A DNA stretch of 64,000 nucleotides from Sindora glabra (lineage: Eukaryota; Streptophyta; Magnoliopsida; Fabales; Fabaceae): NCBI GenBank assembly GCA_020226215.1, contig CM035228.1, positions 3,127,020 through 3,191,019 of the forward strand, given 5' to 3'. Positions 8,953 through 20,639 of this stretch are shown in pieces. A program made the position numbers and the translations under genes. Position 1 is the first letter of the stretch. Each line of letters opens with the position of its first letter. The notes below the pieces were generated by a model, which saw only the letters and a list, made by a program, of their open reading frames with translations, was not told where the DNA came from and ran no database searches.

Positions 8953-11545
8953 ATGGAATCTGGGTCTCCTCCTGCTTCTTCTTTGCCTTACCCGTGTAAC
9001 GAAGACTTAACCGAGCTTAGCATTTCAGAGCTGATTTCGAATTTACGAACGGCATTTCAAACTGATGAATATAATCGAGTGGAACAAGCTTTGATCTTGA
9101 AGGAACATAAAATGAAAACAGAGATCGAAGAGAAAACAGAGAAAGCGGAGCTAGCTTTACTTGATAAGATGAGAATTGAAGAAGAAATGCACAAACAAAA
9201 ACAGCAGCTCGAGAAACAGTGGAAGGAGGAAAAAGCTGCTAAAGAAAGATATGAGACGCTAATGAAAAAGTTGGAAGATGAAAAACAAACACTGATTGAG
9301 CATTGGGAGATGAAAGTTGGGAACTTGACTAAAAGGGTTTCGAGTTTGGAGGATGAGACCAAGTTATTGATGAATGGAGATTGTAACAATGTTGGAGTAA
9401 ATACAAAGCGGGCTTCTAGGGCTGATAACACAACCAGGGTTGCCAAAGAGGAAAAGGAGACGTTATCGCCTTCACATAGATACGGATCCGCGGATTTCTC
9501 TTCTCGTGTTATTGGGCAGTTCCCAAGCAAAAATGTCCTGCCCGCGCCAGGTACGGTACAATTATGAAAATCCATATTCACCTCATGTTCGAATAAGGAA
9601 GAGATGATAGATCAAATATAGTTTAGTGAAATTTCTAGTTAAAATTGTCTTGTAACTGCATTTACTGGTAGCCTATTACTGAGTTTTCTTGCTTCATTCA
9701 GGTGATGTGTGATTTACGACTTTTTTGTTGAGAGAGAAAATTTTAGGCTGACCAATTTTGTATATTTATGGGGATAGATAGGTGGGTAAATTGATGAAAC
9801 AATTTGTGGAGAAGTAATTTGTGGCATAGTCTAGTGGTGTGTTTGGGGACTTCAAATTATTATCCTTGGATTTCATTTGGTGTGATTATGAAATAATCTC
9901 GATTCAAACTATGTATAACTGTGCAAGGTCATTTGTGCCGTAAGTAATAAACCATCCTTTCATTGGACTATAAATTCATTTGAACCATGCTCCCCATGGA
10001 AGCATGGTTTATTGCTGCAATTCATTGAAATTTATCAAATTTTGATGGGCACATGAATTGATTTTCAAGGAGCTCAAGTGGGCTTGCATAAGATGATAGG
10101 TGAGACCCAGACCATGTGCTTCAGGCAAGGCCCCATGCCTCATAGTTGCAGGGCGCTAAGGCACATTCTTGAGCAACCCCTTCCCCCGAAATTCTTTTTC
10201 ATTTTAAATGGCATCAAAATAGGAATTAGGAAGTTATGAAACACTCATGAAGATTTGAACTTAAGGAGTGATAAATTTGTCACTAGGTGTAGGAAAGTGG
10301 GTTGTAAACTTGAATTCTTATTGACTGTTATCATACTTTCAATTGACATTTCTGTTTTGCGTGAATTTTAGGCTTGAGTAGTTAATTTATAGGTTAGTAG
10401 TTTTATATCGGAAGAGTAAGTTTAGTTATTTTTATTTCTTCCCCAATTGTAGCACATCTCAATTTGCTGTCATGAATATCAGCAATCATCTATTTGCAGT
10501 ATTATATATTTAATATCAATTCAGTGCTGGGCTTTCCACCCTTCGTTAACATTGGTTGATTGAATTGGAGCAGTAAAAGAAAGTTAAGATCTTTAGTGGA
10601 ACAGAATTGTTTATCTTTCATCCCTTTGGTGTTGTGCTCATGGTTTATTTAGGACAGTCCATTTGTGGATATTTAATAAGATTTGAGGGGCATTGTTATC
10701 TTAAATTGTAATGTAGTTTCCCTAGTTTTGTGTTATCTTGTATCATTATGTTCTTCCAGAAAATAGTAAATCCTCCAGTTTGTGTATTTTAACTTCTTGC
10801 TTTGAATAAAGAAAAAAAAAAAATCCTTATTTTGTTTCTCTTTTGACAGTAAATGTTGTTAAATTACTTTAACAAATTATGTCGACAGGGCATCATATCT
10901 TTCCTATTCCCCCCCCCCCCCCTCTGTGGTGTTATACTAATAAATGAAACTTTTGATGGAAAAAATTTTGGTAGTGTATATTGGAGTTGTAAGATTATGA
11001 ATACATCCTCATGTAAACCCTGTTTGGCATAACCAACGAAACTAGAAATCAGTTCATTTATAACAGAATTAATGAACAAAGAGATATATACTTGGAGAGC
11101 AGGAGAATTTCCATAAAATGCAGAAGCAACTGCCCTTGCTTTATTTAGGTTGCAGATTATGACATTCCTCATTATCCAATATTTTGGTTGAAATATTTTT
11201 GTAATGCAAATATGGTCCTTACTTACGCATTTTGTGGCATGAGGAATAGTTATTGCAGTTGACAGTGATGAAGATGAGTGTAATAGTATACAAGGGAATG
11301 AAGCTACTGCTCAGATTGTTGCAGAAAATGGGAAAGGAGGAGGTTCAACAGGAGCTGCCCAGCAAGAGTATGGGATTGGAATGCTTAAAAGGAAATTGGA
11401 CTCATCAAGTCTTTTGCACAATTCTGGTTTACTAGAGACTGAGAGTTCCAGTTCCTCTTCTGATTCTGATAGTGATGGAGGTTTTGACATTGGCAGGATT
11501 CCTTTAAATGTATATAATCATTTTAAAAGGGGAAAAATTAACTGA
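8953..11545 (+). CDS. Coiled-coil protein of unknown function
   Basis: Two exons are supported. Exon 1 is 8953-9550 and exon 2 begins at 11259 after an intron (9551-11258) with GTACGG donor and TTGCAG acceptor; splicing forms a Val codon. Read straight on, the frame stops at 11543-11545, giving 294 aa. The start is the ATG at 8953 (MESGSPPAS); the frame is also open upstream but only from a TTG codon. Residues about 40-138 form a long Lys/Glu/Gln-rich coiled coil (EEEMHKQKQQLEKQWKEEK region). Exon 2 encodes an acidic DSDEDE stretch, KRKLDSSS and a Ser/Asp-rich segment, reminiscent of a nuclear protein. One frame over, after the A/G run near 11525-11537, the sequence stays open (KLTEADSNSMNA) to a good donor, GTAAAT (11571), so a one-base indel or read error may truncate it. 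I do not recognise the family. Confidence 0.7.
9551..11258 (+). other. Intron of the coiled-coil gene
   Basis: A 1.7-kb intron. It contains an A run (about 10811-10823) and a 14-base C run (10909-10922), the latter the longest G/C homopolymer noticed in the window. No nested gene was recognised. Confidence 0.6.
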
Positions 11546-12364
11546 GGCAGATAGCAACAGCATGAATGCAAGTAAATGGTGTAAGCATCTTATTATCTTT
11601 TACATTTTACGGGCCTCTTTCTTTTTGTACTAAAGCTTTTTACTGAGGCTCCCATCCATTACACTACATGAATGTAAAATATGTGGCATTTGGGTTGGGA
11701 TCCACATCTATAATTGGTGCTACAATTATTGATCATTTGGTTGGATTTATCTCACATTTTGGCCTTTTGCACCAAAGCAGATATTATTTTTTTTTATTTT
11801 TTTTCGCTAATATCACCTTTTAATTTAAGTTGGAGCTTACGGTTGGGCACCCAAACCAAGTAGTTATTGGTTGGTCAGATTGATGACAGTGATTCTTAGG
11901 CACTGTGCCTGTGTGTAGAGAAATCCGAAAAGTACTATGGTTGGATGTTACTCCACGAACCATTTGGATTTATCTTGCATTATACCCTTAACAAATATCC
12001 CAGCATTGAATTTGCGCCCTTATAAATTTCTGATTGCCTTTTTTTGAGTTTTGATGTTATAGCTTCTCTGTATCTGTGACTTCAGAATAACCATCTAAAT
12101 TCAGTTTGTTCTCTCAAGGGACTTATTGCTTGTCTTCCTGTTCTTTGGAATAGTTCTTGTTAACCAAATCTTAAAGTTGTATATGGTTGCTTTAGTGACT
12201 CCTTTAGTCCCATCAATTGAGAGTAGGGGAGAAGTTTAAATATCAGCATCATGTAAGAGCTTCTATACTTTCTGTGGAACTTGAGAAACAGGAGACTTTT
12301 GTATTTTCTGAGTGATTTTCTAAAGCGTCTTGTGAATACTGATTCTGGTTTTTCAATTGCGTAG
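11546..12364. other. Possible further intron of the coiled-coil gene
   Basis: Non-coding, T-rich DNA between the coiled-coil exons and the uL18-like segment. A donor at 11571 and an acceptor GCGTAG ending at 12364 would join in phase (Asn codon) in the frame-shifted reading. Confidence 0.35.
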
Positions 12365-12396
12365 ATGATATTCTTAGAATGAATTGGAAAACAGAT

Positions 12397-12764
12397 ATGG
12401 TTATACCTCCACCAGTTAGGTCACCAAGAATTACAAAGTTTCTCCAGCCTTATGTCTTGGAGATGCACTTCACCACCAAGTAGATGAATGCTCAAGTGAT
12501 CCCCTCACCTACCGCAACTATAGCATCTTCTGCAAGCTCACAGGAAAAAGCGTTGAGGCCAAGTTTGGAATCTACTAGAGATGCGAGTGCTCCTGCAAAA
12601 ATTGGCAAGATATTATTGGGTGAGCGCCTCCGACTGAAAGGCGTACCTACTGTTTCTGTTCGGTCGAGGAGAGATGAGAAATATCATGGAAAGGTTGAGG
12701 CAGTCGTTGACTCTCTCTAAGGGATAGTGGGGTGAAGCTAATCGAAATCAAGGAAGATAACTGA
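12397..12764 (+). pseudogene. Ribosomal protein L18-like (uL18 family) relic
   Basis: Matches the plant-specific small L18p/L5e-family proteins, in which a short protein begins MVIPPPVRPPRITKFL-like. Here MVIPPPVRSPRITKFLQPYV begins at 12397. It continues VLEMHFTTK, an in-frame TAG (12481-12483), then NAQVIPSPTATIASSASSQE, KALRPSLESTRD, AKIGKILLGERL (one extra Leu), DEKYHGKVEAVVDSL. A stop at 12718-12720 results from an extra CT in a CT run; in the next frame the expected tail LRDSGVKLIE is present to the stop 12762-12764. A premature stop plus a frameshift argue for a pseudogene. It could also be a decayed 3' exon of the preceding coiled-coil gene. Confidence 0.85.
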
Positions 12765-13900
12765 TTGTTTCTTGATATTAAGGCTATATATAGTTTTTAG
12801 CATTCAATGTCCTGGGATAATGTAGTTGTCAATGGTGAGGTGTCTTCTTGTTCGGAATTCAACTGTTTGTAGCGGATATATTCCTGTTGCTTCAAATTTT
12901 GAATGCCCAGTGTGGATTAAAAGCCTCTTTGTGGAATGGGGGCATGAGGTTGAATTTATTATTGAACAATGAGCTATCTGGAAAATGCTAACGGGCGTGT
13001 TAAAATACTAGTATGTCAACCGACAACAATAAATTCATTTGAATGAACAAACTTAGGTGCGTATGATACAATTCCATCTTGATATACGTCGTATGCCAAC
13101 AGATTGCAGATTCCTTTTCAAAACCCTCTCGGTGGTTAAATCTCTTTTCTTCACATTGATTTGATTGTAAGCTGACTGTTGGAGATTCCTCATTTCATAA
13201 TCAGTTTTAGGATAGGGCTAGAGGCCTAGAGTCATATAGCGTGAAAAATCCTCACAATTTGGTTCTACTAATTAAAAGTTTAATGGGGGTGGATTAAAAT
13301 GTGAAATTGTTAGTTTGCTAATGGGGTTATTTTCTTATCGGCGCATATCTTTCTTGTCTAATGTTTGTACAATGACAGTATTCAGAGATCTTGGATGAGG
13401 TGAGAAATGGAGTTGAAAAGATACGTAGGAACGAGTAATGGCAGGTAAAAAGGCGAATGGATTCATTCATAGCACATTTTTCAAAAGACAATTCCATATG
13501 TGCATTGAATAAAACTGAATATATGCATAAATTGATTTTGTTAATAAATTATGAATTATTATATTGAATATTTTTTGTTCCAAAAAATATAAATTTTAAT
13601 ATAAATTATTAAATATTTAATATATAAAAAAAGTTTAATGCAATTGCATAACATAATTTACCATTCCAAAATTTTGTTCTCAAATTACTAAATCTAATTA
13701 GAAATTGATAAATGAGTTGAGAAAGGCTAAATCCTATTATAACTGGATAAAGCTTGATTAGCCCAACAAATCTTTAAACCCATGCACTGATCTATCTCTC
13801 AACTAAGGAGAATAGAAATAGTGGCCCACAAACTAGGCTGCAATCCATTCTAAGAAAATTATAATAACTCGAATCATCATTTAAATTATAAAGTATGACT
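12765..13900. other. Intergenic DNA, no gene seen
   Basis: Between the L18-like relic and the MULE. Short ORFs only. AT-rich from about 13490. Confidence 0.4.
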
Positions 13901-13910
13901 TGAAGGAGTA
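13901..13910. repeat. MULE target site duplication, left
   Basis: TGAAGGAGTA directly before the left inverted repeat. It matches 9 of 10 bases at 24647-24656. Confidence 0.75.
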
Positions 13911-14053
13911 GGTTTTTTTACTATTTACCTTGATTTTGCAAAAGATTTTACCGAAATATTGCACTGTTAAAATTTTTACTAAAATGCTTAAAAATTTTTT
14001 TTCAAAATTATTTTGGGTCAGGGGATCACAGGAAGCAACCCAACGTGACCAGC
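13911..14053 (+). repeat. MULE left terminal inverted repeat
   Basis: Aligns with small gaps to the reverse complement of 24511-24646, ending in a shared CGTGACCAG. Repeated (T/G)GATCAC motifs start inside it. Confidence 0.8.
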
Positions 14054-14420
14054 CATCCTGATCACATTAGGCTGCAACCTGTAATCAGTGCTGTAGTTAC
14101 TACAGGTCTGATCACGGGCGGTCAGCTTACGTGATCGGAGTTGACCAGTCACGCGTGGCTTGACCTTGTGACATGACTGCAGTCCCCCGCCCCCAAGCTG
14201 CCACGTGTCCCTTCTCTCTTTTCCCTGACTGCCATGTGTCCCATCCCTATTTCCCTGTGATCGCAGATGATGCCTATAAACCCCCTCCCCAACAGCCTTT
14301 CACATTCTCACGTAGTAGAAAATCCCCCTCCCCAGTAGCTCTTCACTGAAACATTCCATCCACAGCAACAATCCCTTTTCATCAACAACTTAAAATCTCT
14401 CATTTTCAGGAGTGATCACG
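14020..14420 (+). promoter_or_regulatory. MULE subterminal promoter and leader
   Basis: GC-richer block next to the left inverted repeat. It has recurrent GATCAC/GTGATC motifs (about 14023, 14059, 14110, 14134, 14257, 14412), a G-box-like GCCACGTGTC (near 14200), a TATAAA at 14275-14280 and a C-rich leader. The arrangement suggests the start of a plus-strand transcript entering the element, with the GATCAC motifs as possible transposase or regulator sites (inference). Confidence 0.55.
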
Positions 14421-14559
14421 AAACTTGTTATATACAAGTAAGTTTTTTTTTTTAGAAAAAAATAGAATCTTTGACTTTAAATGATATATTTATTTAGAGA
14501 AAAATATTTTCAAATCACATAAAAATTTAATATCTATTCAGTGTAATATTTTTTTTATA

Positions 14560-15786
14560 GATTTTTCTTAATTTTATTTTGTATTGTCAGTAGGCAATGT
14601 AGCTAAATTGTTATTATTCCATTTAATTATGTATTTTATTATTATATTTGTATTAATTATTTTGAATTATTTATTATAATATTTATACTATTTTATTTTA
14701 CCTATGTGATTATGCTTGTGGGTGTTATTTTAATCTACTTATATTAATTTAATTTATTATTATTATTATGATATCTGAGTATATTGTTATGCTTGTAACC
14801 TGACTAGATTATGCATGTTATGCATATTGTTATGATATAAATTATTATGCATGTGGGTTAGGCATTATGAAGTAAGAAAATTAAAAGTCTGAATACTTGA
14901 AAATTTTAAAAAAATAAGAAAAATTGTTAATAATAAATTATTATAAAGAAACTTTAGTTGATAGTAAATTGTATTACTGTGAGATTTTTAAAATTATTTT
15001 TTAACCCATAAATCTTAGTTTAATTGAGAATAGATATTAAAATACATGTAAATTTGATTTGATTAAAAATAAATAATTATATAATTAATACAAATATTAA
15101 ACAAATAAGTTTAGATATTTTATAAACAATTGAAATAATATAGGTGCACACACAAAAGTAAGAAAAAAATATAGGTTTTTTTTAATTTTATTTTGCATTA
15201 TCAGTAGGTAGTGTAGCTAGATTGTTATTATTCCATTTGATTATGTATTTTATTATTATATTTGTATTAATTGTTATGAATTATTTATTATGATATTTAT
15301 ACTATTTTATTTTACCTATGTGATTATGCTTGTGAATGTTATTTTAATCTGCTTATATTAATTTAATTCATTTTTATTATTATGATATCTGAGTATATTA
15401 TTTTGCTTATAGTCTAACTAGATTATGCATGTTATGCATATTATTATTATATAAATTAGTATGCATGTGGGTTATGCATTATGAAGTAAGAAAATTAAAA
15501 GTCTAAATACATGCAAATTTAAAAAAAATAGAAAAAATAGTTAATAATAAATTACTATTAAGAAACATTAGTCAATAGTAAATTGTATTACTGGGAGATT
15601 TTTAAAATTATTTTTTAACCTATAAATCTTAGTTTAATTAAGAATAGATATTAAAATATATGTAAATTTGATTTGATTAAGAATAAATAATTGTATAATT
15701 AATACAAATTTTAAACAAATAAGTCTAGATATTTTACAAATAATTGAAATGATATAAGTGTACACCTAAAAGTAAGAAAAAAATAT
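14560..15786. repeat. Tandem direct duplication, about 613-bp unit, inside the MULE
   Basis: Copy 1 (about 14560-15173) and copy 2 (about 15174-15786) align nearly end to end with scattered substitutions. Shared anchors include TTTATTTTG(T/C)ATT(G/A)TCAGTAGG, ATTATGCATGTTATGCATAT, and AGTAAGAAAAAAATAT at 15158 and 15771. It is non-coding and AT-rich. Confidence 0.9.
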
Positions 15787-17400
15787 TAGAAGTATACAAT
15801 ATTATCCTTAACTTATTGACCTATAAAATAATATTAAAATTCACAGAATGCTGATTAATGAATATTATACACATAGGAGTTATTTTGGTTCAAAATAAAG
15901 GAAGAGAATAATATCAGTAGAAGGAATCAGATAGAAAAGAAAGGAATAGCTCATGATTACTTAATCCATTCGATCTAAGTGTTTTTAATTTATTGTATAA
16001 GAAACCATTACTATGAAAAATAATTCACCCATATTTATTTTTAAAATAGTTATTTTATTGTGCATCTTATTATTTTTATTTTATTTAGCAATACCATCAT
16101 TTTTTACAATTAGTTAAAATTAATCATTGGACTTGTTATTGTTACTATTTATATCATTAGTCTTATTTCTACGACCACTATTAAAAATGAATAGTAATTA
16201 ATATTATCCTAGTGATATTAATTATTAATATTACTAAATATTGACAAATTGATAATATTATAAAATTAAAGATAATAAATATTCAAATAAATATAAATTT
16301 ATTAACATAATAAAACATTTTTGTAATATTTAATATATATTTAATATCAAATAATATTCAGAGGTATTATCTATCTATTAGGTAAATGTTAATAGTATTA
16401 TTAAGATATAATTACTATTCTTTTAGTATTTAAATATTAATTAACTATATTATAATAATCACTAAAAATAAAATAATTTTTTATCTAATTATTATTAATT
16501 ATATTTTTTATTTTATTAATTTTATAATAATATTTTTAATAAATTTTTTATTAATATAATTAAATTTTTTTATTTTATTGAACATTGTATATTTACTAAC
16601 ACTATTAATTTAATAATCAAATTTATTTGCTAATAATTTTGTACTATTATTATTTAAATTTTATTTAAATTATTTATCTATTATCTTTTGTAACAACGAT
16701 AGTTAGAATTCTATTATGAATATTTATTAAGTCCTTTATAATGGTCAAATATTTGATTTTATAAATACAATTTTTAAAGTAATAAGTTATTAATTAATTT
16801 ATTGTATTAATTATGATACTTATCACTTGATTATTTGTTTTGATATAATCACCTTTATTGTAAGCTATTATTTTTAGGCGTGTTCTTTTTTACTTATATG
16901 AATATTTTATAATAATAAATCATTATTATTACTAATATTAAATGAAAAAATACAAACCAAAAATTCATAATTATCTATAATCAGATATGTTTAAAATTAT
17001 CTTTTCCTAAAACTTAAAAATAATTAATTTTTCTTCTGCATAAAAAACTTATGAAAGTGGATAAATTCAAAGGTCTTCTAAGGTTCTTAAATCCACACAT
17101 GTGTCTGGATGTAGCATTGTAGGAGGTTAATCAAATGTTGAACTATAAAATTTAAGTGTATTGAAGTAATATATGTGTAGGTAAATAGATAGGATTGACA
17201 TGTGAAATAATTACCGAGTGTATTACGAGTAATTATGTAGTAATAGTTAATTGTAATTATTTTTATAATTATGATACATATTTTAATAATTATTAAATTT
17301 ATCTTTGGAGATTACTCATAAACCTGACTATGGTAGGAATTAGAATGAGTTCCAAGAATGAAAATATTTGTATTTATGCGAATGAAAAAATTTATAAATC
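15787..17400. other. AT-rich internal MULE DNA
   Basis: Between the promoter-like leader and the transposase relic. Possibly a long leader intron or later accretion. No genes are recognised. Confidence 0.4.
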
Positions 17401-20372
17401 GGATCAAGGCGATACGTTTAAGTGTTACAGGATCAAAGTAATAAGAATCAAATCAAACATAACCTTGGATGTGCTAAAAAATATAGTTAGGTAAAAGCTG
17501 CGACTTAATGAAAATCAAGTTATAACTGAGTTGATATACAGACATTCGCTTTCGCTAAATCCGACACAGTATAAGACGTGTGAGTTGGAAAACAACGATG
17601 ACATTCAACGGATGTGGGAAGTGAATGCAAGGTTTCCTGCTTAACTGTCCTGTCCAGAAGTGTATGCACATATCTCAACAATGGGATTTGATTTAAACAT
17701 AGCAAGTTAACTAGCTGATGCGAGTGTTACATACATGCTACCGTCTACTAGCTAACTTAATGATGCTAATGAAGGGCCCTCATGTTACAACTTATATCTA
17801 GCCAGTGTAGAACTAATGAACAGGCAAATTAACTATGGTTAGCGGTTTCACAACCCAATTGTTGATTACACTCTAGAGCCATGTTTTTCTTAGCATAACT
17901 ATAGCTTATCTCACTCCCCCTCATCCCTGGAGGAAACAGAGGATATCATTGATGATTTTGAAGAGGAAGATGCACATGACAACGTTTCTGAAGGGTTTGG
18001 TGGTGATGATGACGGTAATGATGATGATAATAATAATGGAGAAGATGTCACTAATACACTCCCAACAACACTTGAAATCCCCTACATGGAATCAGCTGCT
18101 GCCTTTTTTTCACAACTAAATGTAGAAGCTGCTATTAGTCACAATTACCCTAAAGTGGGAGACAATATAAATATAAATGACAATCAGGAGCCATATATGG
18201 ATTTGCAATATATGAACCAAAAGGTGTTTCACCGCACAATGAATATATACTTAGTTCAGACTCATCACACATTTTGCATGCGCTACTTCTCAGCCAAGTA
18301 TGAAGAATATTAGTGCCCTCACTATGGTGTACATTGCAACTGGAGGGTTAGAGCATGCCATAAGTTGAGAGGGAATCACCGGTAGATATTAAAATACAAT
18401 GGGTCTCACACATATGTATCTTCCTTTCTTTCCCGAGATAATCCAAAATTAGACACATATATCATTTTATCCTACATTGTGGCTATAGTGACTGAAAATC
18501 CAAGTGTGTCCATCTGAGAAGTCATTGAGCAAATCTACGGTATTTTTGGATACTCAGTTCGGACTCACCACATATTTTGCGTGCACTACTCCTAGGCCAA
18601 GTATGAAGAATATCGGTGCCCTCACTATGGTATACAGTGCAACTGGAGGGTAGAACATGCTATGAGCCGAGAGAGAATCACTAACAAATATCAAAACACA
18701 ATGGGCCTCACACATGTGTATCTGCTTCTCTTTCTTGAAATCATCCAAAATTAGACACAAATGTTATTTTATCCTACATTGTGGTTATGGTGACCGGAAA
18801 CCTAAGTGTGTCCATCTGAGAAGTCATTAAGCGAATTCATAGTATTTTTGGATACTCAGTATCCTATAGGAAAGCATGGAAGGGCAAATATCGAGCAATC
18901 GTTCTTGTATTTAGGAATTGAGAGAAGTCGTATTCTATATTATCTAGATGATTGGTAGCAGTACATTATTTTAATCCTGGGTCTTACTTTGAGCTTGTGA
19001 CCAGGGAATGTCCACCAAGCAATTTTGGAGATGAGTCGGTTGCATTGTTCCATTGAGTGTTTTGGACTTTCAGGCCATATATCAAGTTGTTTACCCATTT
19101 GAAACTAATAGTCCAAGTAAATGACACCTTTTTGTATGGAAAGTACAAAGGGATTTTGCTTACAACGACGTCACAGGATGACGATAGAAAGGTTATCCTT
19201 CTTGTATTTGCTATGGTGGAGGGAGAAACCTATAAGACATGAGCTTGGTTCTTATCAAATATTCGACAGCGTATTTTTAAAGACAGACATAATATTTGCT
19301 TGATATCAAATAGGCATCCTGGAATATTAGCTACCGTCACAAACTCACGCATAGGGTGGCAGCCCCCTTATGGTTATCATGTATTCTGCCTTCGACACAT
19401 CACTAACAATCTCAACTCAACTTTTAAACGACATAGCTAAAGAAAATGTTCACTAGCATTGGTGCATATTACTTACACTAATATCCTTAATTGTTATTGC
19501 CTATCATGATTATTATTTACTCAATGACAGCGATGTCTGGTATAGGTTATCAATATAAACGACATGTTGTAAATTTCAAATTAGATAAATGATGCTAATT
19601 GCAGCCAAGAGCTGCAAATTAGATCGATAATATCCCAAAGAGTTAATGGAATTATGCTTATGATGAAGGAGGTCGATGATGGGAGTACATAACAAATAAC
19701 TTGGTTGAGTGTATTAATAGCGTATTTAAAGGGGTTATATTTTTACCAAGTACGGGGTTAGTCAAAGCTACATCGTACCAAATAAATTATACTTTGTTAA
19801 CAGAGCGGAGACCATTGTAACATAGTTATAGGTAGGAGAAGTGTTTAGTGAAAACATCCGGAAAAATATTCAAGAGTGCACTTGAAAAGCATTTGCTTGT
19901 CACATCCGTTGCTTCAACCACTTAAGGTCGGCTTTTGAGGTGGATAAGTTGTATGATCCGACATGGAAACATTTTGATTGAATATGTAAGGTTAGCCTGG
20001 GCTAACAAATATGTGATTGTGATAAATTCTAAGTAGAGCATTAGCCCTACTAACATGTGTTTGCAGCATGTGCGAAGGTTGCGTTAGATCCATTACAGTT
20101 TATTGATCCTGTATTCTGACTAGAGACAATGCTAAAGGCTTATAGTTACAAGTTTTGACCAATCGACGGTATGGAGCACTGGCCACCATTGAATGGACCA
20201 ATACTTGTAGCAGATCTTGTACAGATGCGTGCTGGTGGTCGTCTGCATTCTACACGTATAAGAAACGAAATGGATTGGAGAGAAAGTCCATCAGAATCTC
20301 AAAGGTGTGGGTTATGTCGACAAACTGAGCACAATCATGCAACTTATCTGTCTAGCCAACGAAATATACCAT
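17400..20372 (+). pseudogene. MuDR-type MULE transposase relic
   Basis: A DDE transposase gene broken by many stops and shifts. In order: an N-terminal piece with DIQRMWEVNARF (about 17590-17630); an acidic linker (EEEDAHDNV, about 17960); a MuDR/FAR1-type zinc-binding segment (CPHYGVHCNWRVRAC...KYNGSHTC); SYRKAWKGKYRAIV; the catalytic region (IVQVNDTFLYGKYKG, VFAMVEGETYKTWAWF, CLISNRHPG, VFCLRHITNN); a SWIM remnant (CDC...HVFAAC, about 20010-20080); and a C-terminal knuckle (STRIRNEMDWRE, RCGLCRQTEHN, 20240-20340). The expected catalytic Asp of VDGT and of SDRH are both Asn here, so the enzyme could not work even without the stops. Confidence 0.93.
18253..18858 (+). repeat. Tandem duplication (about 303 bp) in the transposase zinc-binding region
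   Basis: 18253-18555 and 18556-18858 are diverged direct copies. Both encode the CPHYGV(H/Q)CNWRV segment and the NPSVSI...IFGYS segment. Normal MULE transposases have one such domain. The copies differ at many sites, so the event is old. Confidence 0.88.
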
Positions 20373-20639
20373 GACACCCCTAACTCCAAAATTTGTAACG
20401 GAAAGTCTTTCCTCCAAATTACTACTATAAATTGCTTTGAACTATGCTTAGTTTGTTAGCATATTGATATAAGCTAGATAACATGAAATATTTAAATAGT
20501 ATATTGTGCTTCATATATTGTATTAAGTTAAATCTTTTCTTGCTTTGTTATGAAAGACTTGAATAAATTTAAAGTTGTGCAATTGATTAAATTCATGCAA
20601 TTCGACATAGTTCATAACTCTCGACTGTAATGGTCAGTT

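Noticed and set aside
9057..9581. Antisense ORF (174 codons) over the coiled-coil exon
   Set aside because: Mirror of the Lys/Glu-rich coding strand, giving a Ser/Phe-rich product with no family.
17520..17705. Minus-strand ORF at the start of the transposase relic
   Set aside because: The plus strand carries the MULE N-terminal sequence DIQRMWEVNARF here.
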